NCBI RefSeq assembly: GCF_001425835.1
Contig: NZ_LMDP01000005.1
Location: forward strand, 1 to 64,000
DNA from: Afipia sp. Root123D2
GTDB lineage: Bacteria > Pseudomonadota > Alphaproteobacteria > Rhizobiales > Xanthobacteraceae
DNA: 64,000 nucleotides
Reading direction: 5' to 3'
Each line of letters starts with the position of its first letter. Positions within the stretch are counted from its first letter, which is position 1. The notes under the pieces were generated by a model, which ran no database searches, was not told where the DNA came from, and saw only the letters and a list, made by a program, of their open reading frames with translations. The position numbers were made by a program, and so were the translations under genes. Shown in pieces: positions 41,465 through 49,900 of this stretch.

Positions 41465-41908
41465 ATGAGAATGATCAAACTACTGTTTGCATTGCTTTTG
41501 TTGGGATCGGTGACAGTCCAAGCTGTCGCGCAAGAGAAGACAAAAGTCACGCTGTACAGAAATCCGAACTGCAGCTGTTGCCTGGATTATGCTGAGTATT
41601 TGCGCGGTGCAGGTTTCGAAGTCACGGTCGACTCGAAGCAGGATCTGGCGGTCGTCCGGAAGCAGTTGCACGTTCCCGAACAGTTTGAAGGCTGCCATGT
41701 ATCGGTCATCGACAAGTATGCAGTCGAAGGCCATGTGTCTGCGGGTGCCATCAAGAAGCTACTCGCCGAACGTCCGACCATCGCTGGCATTTCGATTCCG
41801 GGGATGCCCGCGGGGACGCCGGGAATGACCGGCCACAAGACAGGACCGCTTCCGGTCTATGAAATCGGGAACGATACTGTGCCCGGGAAGGTCTTTGCGA
41901 CCGAGTAG
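41465..41908 (+). CDS. DUF411 metal-binding protein, second copy
   Basis: A 147-residue secreted protein. ATG 41465 has GGAGA upstream; an earlier start at 41402 is rejected. After a Sec signal it has YRNPNCSCCLDYAEYLRGAG, FEGCHVSVIDKYAVEGHVSA and SIPGMPAGTPGM, as in the DUF411 protein at 21707. CxCC and GMPAGTPGM are likely copper sites. Part of the oxidase-cytochrome run. Confidence 0.9.
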   Translation: MRMIKLLFALLLLGSVTVQAVAQEKTKVTLYRNPNCSCCLDYAEYLRGAGFEVTVDSKQDLAVVRKQLHVPEQFEGCHVSVIDKYAVEGHVSAGAIKKLLAERPTIAGISIPGMPAGTPGMTGHKTGPLPVYEIGNDTVPGKVFATE

Positions 41909-41923
41909 AGCGGAGCATCTACG

Positions 41924-42670
41924 ATGCTGGCCATGGGTGAATCCGAGTTAGGTTGGGAGGCCACTTTACTGGCGATCACCGCAGCGGGCTTACTCCTCGT
42001 ATCGGCCATCTTGGCCGGTATCGTGCTCCTGTTGCGACGCTACTGGCGCTGGCCGTCGACAGTATTTGGAATGGAAACAGGCGCCCAGCCGGTTCTTGCC
42101 ACACCCGGCCTTGTTGGTGGCGGTGCGCATGCGGGAATCCGACGAATTATCCTTCTCGGCCCTCTCACGATTTTTCTGGGACTCGCAGTCGTACTTGCCT
42201 GGGGGATGACCCGTAACCCAAGCACGATCCCGTCGGCGCTGATCGGGAAGCCGGTACCACAGTTCGCGCTGCCGCCGGTCAAAGGCCGCGCGCTTGGTCT
42301 GGCCAGTATCGATCTCATCGGCGAAGTATCGTTGGTCAATGTCTTTGCCTCGTGGTGCACCGCATGCCGGGAAGAGCATCCGGTATTCATGCAGTTGAAG
42401 GCCGAGGGGATCGTTGCCATTCACGGACTTAATTACAAGGACCAGCCTGATGACGCCGCGCGATGGCTCAACGCGATGGGCGATCCTTATGCCCGCACCG
42501 GTGCCGATCGCAACGGACGCGTGGCAATTGATTGGGGCGTTTACGGCGTGCCTGAAACGTTCGTCATCACCAAGGATGGCCGTGTTGCTTACAAACACAT
42601 CGGAGCGGTGACGCCAAAGGTGCTCGAAGACACGATTCTTCCACTGATCCGAAAGCTGCGGCAACCATGA
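41924..42670 (+). CDS. DsbE/CcmG-like thiol-disulfide protein with an extra N-terminal membrane segment
   Basis: A 248-residue membrane-tethered thioredoxin. From residue 71 it is a normal CcmG: helix ILLGPLTIFLGLAVVLAWG, STIPSALIGKPVPQFALPP, active site WCTAC (C145, C148) and YGVPETFVITKDG. The first 70 residues add another helix (15-37) with LLRRYWRW, absent from standard CcmG. It reduces apocytochrome c or copper-site thiols in the periplasm. The start overlaps none, but its stop overlaps the next gene (ATGA). Copper context suggests service to Sco/Cox or the cytochromes here. Confidence 0.87.
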   Translation: MLAMGESELGWEATLLAITAAGLLLVSAILAGIVLLLRRYWRWPSTVFGMETGAQPVLATPGLVGGGAHAGIRRIILLGPLTIFLGLAVVLAWGMTRNPSTIPSALIGKPVPQFALPPVKGRALGLASIDLIGEVSLVNVFASWCTACREEHPVFMQLKAEGIVAIHGLNYKDQPDDAARWLNAMGDPYARTGADRNGRVAIDWGVYGVPETFVITKDGRVAYKHIGAVTPKVLEDTILPLIRKLRQP

Positions 42671-43326
42671 TGTCCGTGAAACGATTGCTTGTACGTGGTG
42701 TGGGTCTCTGCTTCGCGGCAACCGTCCTCGTTGTTGCGACATGGACAATTGCGGCGGCGCAGGAGCCGAGCAGGCATCTCACTGTCAACGAGAGACCCAA
42801 GCCGCTTGCGGCGATCCAGTTCGAGGACGCCAATGGTCAGTCGCGAAGTTTGGCTGATTTCCACGGCAAGGTCGTGCTCCTCAATATCTGGGCGACCTGG
42901 TGCGTACCGTGCCGCAAGGAGATGCCGACACTCGACCGGCTGCAATCTGCGTTGGGGGGAACCGACTTCGAGGTGGTGGCGCTGTCGATTGACCGCCGCA
43001 TGGATGCGGTGCGCAAGTTCTTTGCCGAGATCGGAATCCGAAAGCTTGCGATATACCTCGACAGTTCGGCGAAGGCGACGCGCGACCTGGGAGCGGTAGG
43101 CCTTCCGACATCGCTGCTGATCGATCGCGAGGGTCGGGAGATCGGCAGGCTTATCGGACCTGCCGAGTGGGATGCGCCAGAGATCACTGAAGTCATTAGT
43201 TGCGTGATTGCGAGAGACGCCGCGGCGCCGTTCTCGAAAGAATCAAAATTAGCCGCAACGCCACCCTGCGGCAAACGCAGCGTTGGCATCCCAGCCGGTG
43301 GCACCGATAGCAACAGGCAACCATGA
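42667..43326 (+). CDS. tlpA: TlpA-like periplasmic thioredoxin
   Basis: A 219-residue protein with a signal or anchor (about 9-31), then a TlpA fold with WCVPC (C79, C82), LADFHGKVVLLNIWATW and LGAVGLPTSLLIDREG. TlpA in Bradyrhizobium reduces the Cu sites of Sco and CoxB. The ATG overlaps the previous stop. The C-terminal 35 residues are an irregular extension with a Cys (TPPCGKR). Works with the Sco and PCu(A)C proteins 3 kb downstream. Confidence 0.88.
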   Translation: MMSVKRLLVRGVGLCFAATVLVVATWTIAAAQEPSRHLTVNERPKPLAAIQFEDANGQSRSLADFHGKVVLLNIWATWCVPCRKEMPTLDRLQSALGGTDFEVVALSIDRRMDAVRKFFAEIGIRKLAIYLDSSAKATRDLGAVGLPTSLLIDREGREIGRLIGPAEWDAPEITEVISCVIARDAAAPFSKESKLAATPPCGKRSVGIPAGGTDSNRQP

Positions 43327-43339
43327 AGGAGAAGATCGC

Positions 43340-43774
43340 ATGACGTTACCACGAACCACCGCGACGGCTGATCCGCCGCTCGGGCGGGATGTACTCAACG
43401 CGGCACGATACTATCTCGGCAATCGATGGGCTCTTCTGGCGCTCGGCAGTCTCGCCGTGATTGCCGGACTGTCATTCGGAGGCTGGGGGTGGTTGGTGGC
43501 AGCCGGCCTTGCGCCGGTCATTCTCAGTACGCTGCCTTGCCTGGTGATGTGCGGATTTGGCGTGTGCGCGATGTGCCGGTCCAACAAAGCGCAATCGACA
43601 GTATCAGGCGATGCGACGAACTCTGCGACATCGTCCGGCGTGCTTGGGGCTGCCAAGATGGACCAGCCAACGGCGAGCGGCTCAAGTTGTTGCCACGGCG
43701 TGGTTGATCAACCTCAGTCATCGCAAGTCAAAAAGCTTCAGGCACTCAACGAAAGGACAGACTCCCATGCGTAA
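43340..43774 (+). CDS. Small Cys-rich membrane protein, second copy
   Basis: A 144-residue protein, ATG 43340 with AAGGAG upstream. Two helices, WALLALGSLAVIAGLSFGG and LVAAGLAPVILSTLPCLVMC, then CAMCRSN, match the protein at 29943. A Ser/Thr-rich tail ends in SSCCHGVV. The next gene overlaps by 8 bp and encodes a Met-rich secreted protein, the same pairing as at 29.3-29.9 kb. Probable membrane copper binder. Confidence 0.78.
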   Translation: MTLPRTTATADPPLGRDVLNAARYYLGNRWALLALGSLAVIAGLSFGGWGWLVAAGLAPVILSTLPCLVMCGFGVCAMCRSNKAQSTVSGDATNSATSSGVLGAAKMDQPTASGSSCCHGVVDQPQSSQVKKLQALNERTDSHA

Positions 43775-44231
43775 GATCACAACACCGCTCTTGCTCGCGT
43801 TCATTGTTGCCGCGAGCGCTTCAACCGCGTCGCCCCTCTACGCCGAGGAAGGGGCGATGCAGAACGAACACTGCGACATGATGCAAGGCGAGCACGGCGG
43901 GATGATGCAAGACCGTCAGGGTGGCATGATGGGTCGGGGCGGAATGATGGGAGGTGGCCAAGGCGGCATGATGGGTCAAGGACGTATGATGGGAGGCGGT
44001 CACGGTGGCATGATGGGTCAAGGCGGCATGATGCAAGGCGGTCACGGCATGATGGGTCGAGGCGAAATGTCGCAAGGCAGCCAGGACGCAATGGTCGGCA
44101 TGATGAAGCAAATGAGCCAAATGATGAAACAGATGAGCCAAATGATGGAGCAGCACAACAACATGATGAGCAACAACCAGCCGAAAGACCAGGAAAAGAA
44201 GAATGTGCCTGCTGAGCCAGAGAAGAAGTGA
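43767..44231 (+). CDS. Met/Gly/His-repeat periplasmic protein
   Basis: A 154-residue secreted protein; ATG 43767 has AAGGA upstream. After a Sec signal (cleavage near LYAEE) it is built of repeats of GGMMGQG/GGHGGMM type from about residue 40 to 110, then MMKQMSQMMKQMSQMMEQHN. More than 40 Met suggest high-capacity Cu+ or Ag+ binding. The C-terminus is charged. It pairs with the membrane protein at 43340; the short paralogue is at 29352. Confidence 0.82.
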   Translation: MRKITTPLLLAFIVAASASTASPLYAEEGAMQNEHCDMMQGEHGGMMQDRQGGMMGRGGMMGGGQGGMMGQGRMMGGGHGGMMGQGGMMQGGHGMMGRGEMSQGSQDAMVGMMKQMSQMMKQMSQMMEQHNNMMSNNQPKDQEKKNVPAEPEKK

Positions 44232-44311
44232 TGCCGATAAAGGCTGGGCGGCGGTCCCGATCGGTACTCAGCCCTCTACTGTGCTGCGACTGAAGCCCAT
44301 GAGGGATTGCA

Positions 44312-45184
44312 ATGAGACGGCTTAATGGTTTTGTACGCGACTTGGGTGCCGCGGCGCTGGTGATTGTGCTCATTCTCGGGGCCGGGGCAATCCGAACTGC
44401 CGGAGCAAATCAGCAAGATGCCGCTGCCGTTGCTCTGGCCTATGACCGCGGCACTGATGCGCTATTGAAATCGGACGGCCGAACACTTTATCAGAGCGCC
44501 GACGGCGGACGAAGCTGGAAAGCGATCCGGATTCCCGCTTCCGAGAACGGCCAGATAGCCAGCATCGCACCATCCCCAGCCGCCAAGGGTGTTACCTACG
44601 TGGTGGGAAAGGGATTGGGTGTACTGCGAACCGAGGACGGCGGTAAGAGCTGGATCGAGCGCAACGACGGACTCCCCAGCCGAGATGTTGTCGCTGTCGC
44701 AGCACATACCACCGAACCGGAGACCGTCTACGTTGTCGTATCGGATCACGGCGTGTACCGCAGTCAAGACGCCGGAAGGAACTGGCGTTTGATGGACCGT
44801 GGCTCTCAGGGTGGCATCCGTCAGTTGATCCACTCCGATATGACCGGAAGTATGCAAACTGGCTGGCTGTTCGCTGCGACCGCCAAAGGCGTTCGGCGGA
44901 CGATGGATTGCTTCTGCCTTTGGCAGGATGCCGGAAAGCTCGGGACCGAGGCCCGTAGCGTTGCTTACGACCCGAGCCATCCCGATCACTTTTATGCCGT
45001 CACCGACAAAGGGCTTTTTCGCAGCAAGGATGGCGGAGAAAATTGGAGTCAGATGGTTTGGCCGAACGCCAATGCGATTACAGTCACGTTTGCTCCTTCC
45101 AATATCCTCTACGTGATCGACGGGAACGGCGCTTTGTTCCGGAGCACGGATGACGGTAACACCTGGACTCGGGTCGATGCGTAG
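44312..45184 (+). CDS. BNR/Asp-box beta-propeller protein
   Basis: A 290-residue secreted protein with an N-terminal helix (about 12-32). Several Asp-box repeats are visible: SADGGRSWKAI, TEDGGKSWIE, SQDAGRNWRL, SKDGGENWSQ, STDDGNTWTR, giving a sialidase-like or YCF48-like propeller. A CFC pair (MDCFCLWQ) interrupts one blade. The function is unknown; similar proteins precede cytochromes in other copper regions. It overlaps the next cytochrome by 8 bp. Confidence 0.82.
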   Translation: MRRLNGFVRDLGAAALVIVLILGAGAIRTAGANQQDAAAVALAYDRGTDALLKSDGRTLYQSADGGRSWKAIRIPASENGQIASIAPSPAAKGVTYVVGKGLGVLRTEDGGKSWIERNDGLPSRDVVAVAAHTTEPETVYVVVSDHGVYRSQDAGRNWRLMDRGSQGGIRQLIHSDMTGSMQTGWLFAATAKGVRRTMDCFCLWQDAGKLGTEARSVAYDPSHPDHFYAVTDKGLFRSKDGGENWSQMVWPNANAITVTFAPSNILYVIDGNGALFRSTDDGNTWTRVDA

Positions 45185-45632
45185 GGTCGCGATGGGTGTG
45201 ATGCTTATCGTGGCCGGTCAGACCGTCGTCGCACGTGCGAATGGTGAAACGCCGGTGCCCGACGTCGACTCGATCAATTCAGGGCGGGCGATCTACGAAC
45301 AACATTGCGCGTCGTGTCATGGCGCCAACGCTGAGGGGGCGCCAAATTGGCAGGAACGCGATGCGCTTGGCGAGCTTCCAGCGCCGCCGCACAATGCAGA
45401 AGGTCACACCTGGCGGCACTCCGATGCCGCTCTGTACGAGATGGTGAGCAAGGGTTGGCGCGATCCGTTCAACAAGTCTAAACGAATGACCATGCCAGCC
45501 TTCAGCGATGCGCTCACGCCGGAGCAGATCCGCGCGGTGATTAGCTATCTGAGGACGCTGTGGACTCCCGAGCAACGCCAGTTTCAATCGGACGAGACCC
45601 GCGATCATCCCGCGCCGAGCCGGATGCCCTAG
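45177..45632 (+). CDS. Cytochrome c, class I
   Basis: A 151-residue secreted cytochrome c. I chose ATG 45177, which opens MRRVAMGVMLIVAGQTVVARA, a signal peptide, and overlaps the previous stop. Haem site CASCHG, then HTWRHSD, and a Met in MTMPAFSDALT as the sixth ligand. The layout resembles the subunit III/CytC552-type cytochromes. Next to Sco, it could be an electron donor to or from a copper enzyme. Confidence 0.88.
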   Translation: MRRVAMGVMLIVAGQTVVARANGETPVPDVDSINSGRAIYEQHCASCHGANAEGAPNWQERDALGELPAPPHNAEGHTWRHSDAALYEMVSKGWRDPFNKSKRMTMPAFSDALTPEQIRAVISYLRTLWTPEQRQFQSDETRDHPAPSRMP

Positions 45633-45663
45633 CCCTCGATTATCGCAAGGACAATCGATTCTT

Positions 45664-46290
45664 ATGAGAAGCCTACGCAAATTTCTGATTATCGTCGCTC
45701 TCGCTATCGCAACGTCTGTTGCGATAGCTTGGGCGTGGCGGACCATTAGCCCGGTGACGCCATCGTTACCAAAACCAACAACGTCCGGTACCCCTCTCAT
45801 TGGCGGCCCGTTCACGCTCGTTGCAACGAATGGCGAAGTCGTCAGCGAGAAAACCTATCTGGGCAAGTGGGCCCTCATTTTCTTCGGTTACACATTTTGC
45901 CCGGATGTTTGTCCGACGACGCTCAACAACATGACCGTGGCGCTCGAGAAGCTCGGTTCGGATGCGGTCAAGATCCAGCCCATGTTCATTACCATCGATC
46001 CCGCGCGCGATACGCGGGACGTCTTGAGCGAGTACCTAAAATCGTTTGACTCACGGATCCTCGGGTTGACGGGCACTCAGGCGCAGATCGATCGCGTCGT
46101 CAAGGAATACCGTATCTACGTCGCGCAACAGAAGTCAGGGACCGATGACAGGGATTATCTCGTCTCGCACAGCGGTTACCTCTATCTGATGAGTCCCACG
46201 GGAAAATTCGTGAGCGTCATCCAGGGCAGCGAGGATGGCGAAGCGATCGCCAGCTGGCTGCGCAAGGAAATATCACGTTCAAGACAGTAA
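45664..46290 (+). CDS. Sco1/SenC copper chaperone
   Basis: A 208-residue membrane-anchored Sco protein. The anchor is at about 7-27. The copper site has CPDVCP (C79, C83) and H169 in LVSHSGYLYL, all present. Sco loads the CuA centre of cytochrome c oxidase and works with TlpA and PCu(A)C, both encoded nearby. Length matches the family. Confidence 0.94.
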   Translation: MRSLRKFLIIVALAIATSVAIAWAWRTISPVTPSLPKPTTSGTPLIGGPFTLVATNGEVVSEKTYLGKWALIFFGYTFCPDVCPTTLNNMTVALEKLGSDAVKIQPMFITIDPARDTRDVLSEYLKSFDSRILGLTGTQAQIDRVVKEYRIYVAQQKSGTDDRDYLVSHSGYLYLMSPTGKFVSVIQGSEDGEAIASWLRKEISRSRQ

Positions 46291-46302
46291 CGGAGAAATG
46301 AG

Positions 46303-46812
46303 ATGAAGCTCACATACAAACTGATTGGTGCGTTGGCGGTTGCGTTGTCCGTCAGCGGTCAGGTGGAAGCGCAAACGGCGGACGCCAATACGATTGCTGT
46401 CGAGCACGTGTGGGCGCGCGCGACACCGGCAGGAGCGAAGGCTGGCGCGGTGTACATGACTGTGGTCAACAAAAGTGCGATCCCGGATCGCCTGCTAGGT
46501 GCGACAACGCCAGTGGCAGACAAGGTCCAGTTTCACAGCGTTAGCGAGGCAAACGGTGTTTCCAGTATGCGTGAGCTGCCTGCGATGGATATTCCACCCG
46601 GCGCGAAAGTCATCCTAAAGCCCGGTGATACGCATGCGATGCTGGTCGGACTGAAACAACCGTTGAAGGAAGGCCAGACTATCCCGCTGACCCTGGATTT
46701 CGAAAAGGCCGGCAAAGTCAACGTGGCAGCTTCCGTTGCGAAGGTTGGCGCCATGCAAGGCGGGAGTATGGGATCGATGGCGCACGGGGCTGACAAGCCG
46801 ATGAAGAAATGA
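46303..46812 (+). CDS. PCu(A)C periplasmic copper chaperone
   Basis: A 169-residue secreted protein. After a Sec signal (cleavage near VEAQT) the cupredoxin-like fold has the H-x10-M-x21-H-x-M copper site: QFHSVSEANGVSSMREL and GDTHAMLVGL. The C-terminal tail is Met/His-rich (MQGGSMGSMAHGADKPMKK), a second Cu site seen in some members. It delivers Cu to Sco or CuA. The next start overlaps the stop (ATGA). Confidence 0.94.
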   Translation: MKLTYKLIGALAVALSVSGQVEAQTADANTIAVEHVWARATPAGAKAGAVYMTVVNKSAIPDRLLGATTPVADKVQFHSVSEANGVSSMRELPAMDIPPGAKVILKPGDTHAMLVGLKQPLKEGQTIPLTLDFEKAGKVNVAASVAKVGAMQGGSMGSMAHGADKPMKK

Positions 46813-47783
46813 GCGACGATCGAGCAGCGAAAGTATCGATGATGAATCTCACGCGACGGAGAAATTTGAGGGTCGTTGTGCCGGCCATTGGCGTCATCGG
46901 CATCATGCTTGGCGTCGTTGCATATTCGCCAACGCTTTACCGACTGTTCTGTGCAGCAACCGGCTATGGGGGCACGACGCAAAGGGTTGACTCCGACATG
47001 AACGCTATCTCAGGTCGTGTCATTACCGTGCGGTTCGATAGCAATGTTGCGCCAGGCCTGCCCTGGCGTTTTGAGCCGGTGCAGCGCGAAGTGAAAGTCC
47101 GTCTCGGGGAGCAGCAGCTTGTATCCTTCACAGCCGAAAATCTCACGGATCAGGCTATCGTTGGGCATGCCACGTTTAACGTAACGCCTCAGACTACGGG
47201 TATCTACTTCAATAAGATCCAATGTTTCTGCTTTGACGAGGAGCGTCTCAACGCACATCAGAAGGTCGATATGCCCGTCGTCTTCTTCGTCGACCCGGCG
47301 TTAGCCAGCGATCCCGATACGCGCGATGTCGATGCCATTACGCTGTCATATACGTTCTTTCGCTCTGTCAAGCCGGAGAACGCCAAAGATCTTTCGCGCT
47401 TCGTTGCCAGTGCCGAACCTGACCCAGTTCGCGGGCAGGCGCTCTTCAGCGAAAGGTGCGCTTCGTGCCATGCACTTGGCGCCAACAAGACAGGACCGAT
47501 GCTTGGCGGCGTGTTTGAACGCAAGGCCGGCTCTGCTGCCGGTTATAAATATTCGCCTGCGCTGGCCAATACCAGTCTTAGCTGGTCCGCTGACAATCTC
47601 GATCGCTGGCTGACCGATCCTCGCAAATTCATCGCTGGCGTGAGAATGCCGGCGCGCGTTGTAGATGCGGCGTCCCGGAGAGACATCATTGCCTACCTGG
47701 AAAAGGCAACCCGCGAGACGAGTGCCCGATCACAATCGAGATCGGTTGCGCAGGGTTCAACAGATCAGCATCGGAAAGAATGA
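46809..47783 (+). CDS. Cox11/CtaG-cytochrome c fusion protein
   Basis: A 324-residue fusion. Residues 20-195 are Cox11/CtaG, the CuB-assembly factor of haem-copper oxidases: one anchor helix (22-42), LPWRFEPVQREVKV, and the copper motif CFCF (139-142). Residues 203-302 are a class I cytochrome c with CASCH (217-221), TGPMLGGVFERKAG and a Met in VRMPARV (280). Cox11 and cytochrome c are separate proteins in the organisms I know well. The fusion may couple copper delivery with its redox state. Start overlaps the chaperone stop by 4 bp. Confidence 0.92.
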   Translation: MSDDRAAKVSMMNLTRRRNLRVVVPAIGVIGIMLGVVAYSPTLYRLFCAATGYGGTTQRVDSDMNAISGRVITVRFDSNVAPGLPWRFEPVQREVKVRLGEQQLVSFTAENLTDQAIVGHATFNVTPQTTGIYFNKIQCFCFDEERLNAHQKVDMPVVFFVDPALASDPDTRDVDAITLSYTFFRSVKPENAKDLSRFVASAEPDPVRGQALFSERCASCHALGANKTGPMLGGVFERKAGSAAGYKYSPALANTSLSWSADNLDRWLTDPRKFIAGVRMPARVVDAASRRDIIAYLEKATRETSARSQSRSVAQGSTDQHRKE

Positions 47784-47795
47784 CGAGGGGTTCGG

Positions 47796-48590
47796 ATGAC
47801 ACAAAGATTTTGGACAGGGCGCCGTGTCGCTTGGTTGGTTTTGCCGCTTGTTCTGGTGAGTGCGGCCGCTGCATGGCTTGCTTTCGATCCCGGATTCCGC
47901 CGACAGCAGACCGCGAATCTCTCGACAGGCGCGCCGAACGACGAATTTGAACGTCGCGTGCATGACTATCTGATGGCTCACCCTGACGTTATCATGCAGT
48001 CTGTCAATCAACTTGAGGCGCGTCAACGCGCCAAAGACGAGACCGAAGTTCAGGCGATTGTCAAAAGCCGCGCAGACGAGATTTTTCGTGATGCGGCCAC
48101 CCCGGTGAGCGGGAATGTCGATGGGGACATCACTCTTGTGGAATTCTTTGACTATAACTGCCCCTATTGTCGCCAGGTCGCGTCAGTCGTGACCAAGGCC
48201 GAGGAATCCGATCCAAAACTGCGCGTGGCTTACAAGGAGTTCCCGATTCTGGGGCCAAACTCGATCGTTGCTGCCAAAGCGGCACTCGCGGCCAACAAAC
48301 AAGGCAAGTATGTTGCGTTCCATAGGGCGCTCTATGAGGTGCACGGCGCGGTTGATTCAGGAAAGGTCAAGGAGGTCGCCGCCGCGGTGGGACTGGATAT
48401 GGATCGTCTCAACGCCGACATGAAAGACCCTGCAATTGAGGCGCTGATTGCCAAGAACTTTGCATTGGCTCAGGCGCTCCGCATCAACGGCACGCCAGGC
48501 TTTGTTGTAGGTGATCAGATTCTGCGCGGTGCGACCGATCTGAAGACCCTACAGACGATGATTCGTACAGCGCGAGAGCATCGGCAATGA
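47796..48590 (+). CDS. DsbA-family thiol-disulfide oxidoreductase
   Basis: A 264-residue periplasmic protein, anchored or secreted by a helix at about 12-29. A helical N-terminal segment (RVHDYLMAHPDVIMQSVNQLEARQRA, about 54-79) is typical of the ScsC/BdbD-like group. The thioredoxin domain has FFDYNCPYCRQV (CPYC) and the cis-Pro loop GTPGFVVGDQ. Together with CcdA downstream and TlpA/CcmG upstream it forms a periplasmic thiol-redox set like the Scs copper-tolerance system. Confidence 0.9.
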   Translation: MTQRFWTGRRVAWLVLPLVLVSAAAAWLAFDPGFRRQQTANLSTGAPNDEFERRVHDYLMAHPDVIMQSVNQLEARQRAKDETEVQAIVKSRADEIFRDAATPVSGNVDGDITLVEFFDYNCPYCRQVASVVTKAEESDPKLRVAYKEFPILGPNSIVAAKAALAANKQGKYVAFHRALYEVHGAVDSGKVKEVAAAVGLDMDRLNADMKDPAIEALIAKNFALAQALRINGTPGFVVGDQILRGATDLKTLQTMIRTAREHRQ

Positions 48591-48621
48591 CGAGGACGAA
48601 ACCCGACGGTTTTGACAAGTG

Positions 48622-49359
48622 ATGGAAAGTTCGGTTGCTGCGACTTCAGCCGTCTTTATTGCGGGCGTCATTTCGTTCTTGTCGCCTTGCGTCCTGCCGT
48701 TGGTGCCCGGTTACGTGTCGTACATTGCCGGGCAATCGATGCCGGATTCGAGCGCGTCGCGAGCGCTGGTCGTGCGAGCACGTGCGCTTGCCCTGAGTAC
48801 CTGCTTTGTGCTGGGATTCGCGACAATTTTCGTAATCCTAGGTGCAAGCGCAACGGCTCTCGGCCAAGCGCTCATCTCTTATCGCTACGAGCTGAATCTG
48901 ATTGGCGGGCTGGTCGTGATTGGCTTTGGCCTTTTTGCGACCGGACTGCTGCGTCCTTTCTGGCTTCAGCGTGATTTCAGGTTTGATATTGTGCTTCCGG
49001 GCGGCCGCCCGGTCGCCGCCTATCTCCTAGGAATGGCATTCGCGTTTGGCTGGACTCCCTGCATTGGTCCCATGCTTGGCGCGATCCTCACGGTAAGTGC
49101 AGCCTCGGCCACGGTTGCCGAAGGGGTGAAGCTTCTTGCTGTGTATTCGCTCGGGCTTGGTCTGCCGTTTTTATTGGTGGCCTTGTTTACGGGCGGGCTG
49201 TTGGCAAGGCTCAAGTCGATCGGTCGTGTCGGCCGGATCCTTCAGATTGTCGCGGGAAGCATCATGGTCCTCATGGGCGTGGCGATTATAACCGGCCAGC
49301 TTTCGACGTTTTCATTCTGGCTGTTGGAAACCTTTCCGCTGTTGTCCACCATAGGATGA
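48622..49359 (+). CDS. ccdA: CcdA-type thiol-disulfide transmembrane transporter
   Basis: A 245-residue membrane protein with six helices. The two reactive Cys are in FLSPCVLPLVPGY and GWTPCIGPMLGA. CcdA carries electrons from cytoplasmic thioredoxin to periplasmic TlpA, CcmG or ScsC-like proteins, all encoded just upstream. ATG 48622 is preferred to the GTG 3 bp earlier. Ends the second copper block. Confidence 0.94.
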   Translation: MESSVAATSAVFIAGVISFLSPCVLPLVPGYVSYIAGQSMPDSSASRALVVRARALALSTCFVLGFATIFVILGASATALGQALISYRYELNLIGGLVVIGFGLFATGLLRPFWLQRDFRFDIVLPGGRPVAAYLLGMAFAFGWTPCIGPMLGAILTVSAASATVAEGVKLLAVYSLGLGLPFLLVALFTGGLLARLKSIGRVGRILQIVAGSIMVLMGVAIITGQLSTFSFWLLETFPLLSTIG

Positions 49360-49534
49360 GCGACAAGTTTTCAACAGGGTCGCGATGCTTCGAGTTGTTT
49401 GATCTTGCCAAGGTTGCAAGCCGACTGGGTCGGTATCGTTGACGGAATTGTGCATCGCACTCGCGTCCGGCCTTGCCACCTCGTCAACGCCAATTAGGTG
49501 GCGCTCAGCCGAGCGTTTTTGCTATCCTATCGAT

Positions 49535-49900
49535 ATGGAAGCCATCGTACGTTCGTTGTCCTTGCTGTTGCTAGCCATGGCATTGATGCTGCCTACGGTC
49601 GGGCAGACGAGTGCGCGCCCAGAAGCCCCGATTGTGACCCAAGCCACCCTTGTTCAATCTGCAATTCCTCGTCAAGCAAGTCGCATGTCGATGAAATGCG
49701 GCCGATGCTTCGGAAAGGCTTGCGACGCGTGTGCAGTTGCTTGCGGTACCGGTTGCAGTACGGCAAGTGCCCTCGCTCCACTTGTGATTGTTCTGGCATT
49801 GGTCAGCCTCCCGGCAGCAACGCCATCCGTTTTTGAAGCCGCTCTCGATCACGGCCGCGCACCTGATCCACCTCCGCCGAGACTTATCGTCATCAGTTGA
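49535..49900 (+). CDS. Cys-rich secreted protein
   Basis: A 121-residue protein with a signal (about 5-24). The middle has MKCGRCFGKACDACAVACGTGC, eight-fold Cys-rich, then a helix and a tail DHGRAPDPPPPR. The tail matches that at 38176 (DPYPPR). ATG 49535 lacks a clear ribosome site. Probably binds Cu or Zn in the envelope. The family is related to DUF2946-like proteins, but the assignment is weak. Confidence 0.65.
   Translation: MEAIVRSLSLLLLAMALMLPTVGQTSARPEAPIVTQATLVQSAIPRQASRMSMKCGRCFGKACDACAVACGTGCSTASALAPLVIVLALVSLPAATPSVFEAALDHGRAPDPPPPRLIVIS

Noticed and set aside
43900-44070. Short direct repeats that could be mistaken for a CRISPR array
   Set aside because: They are in-frame codon repeats of the Met/Gly-rich protein without unique spacers.
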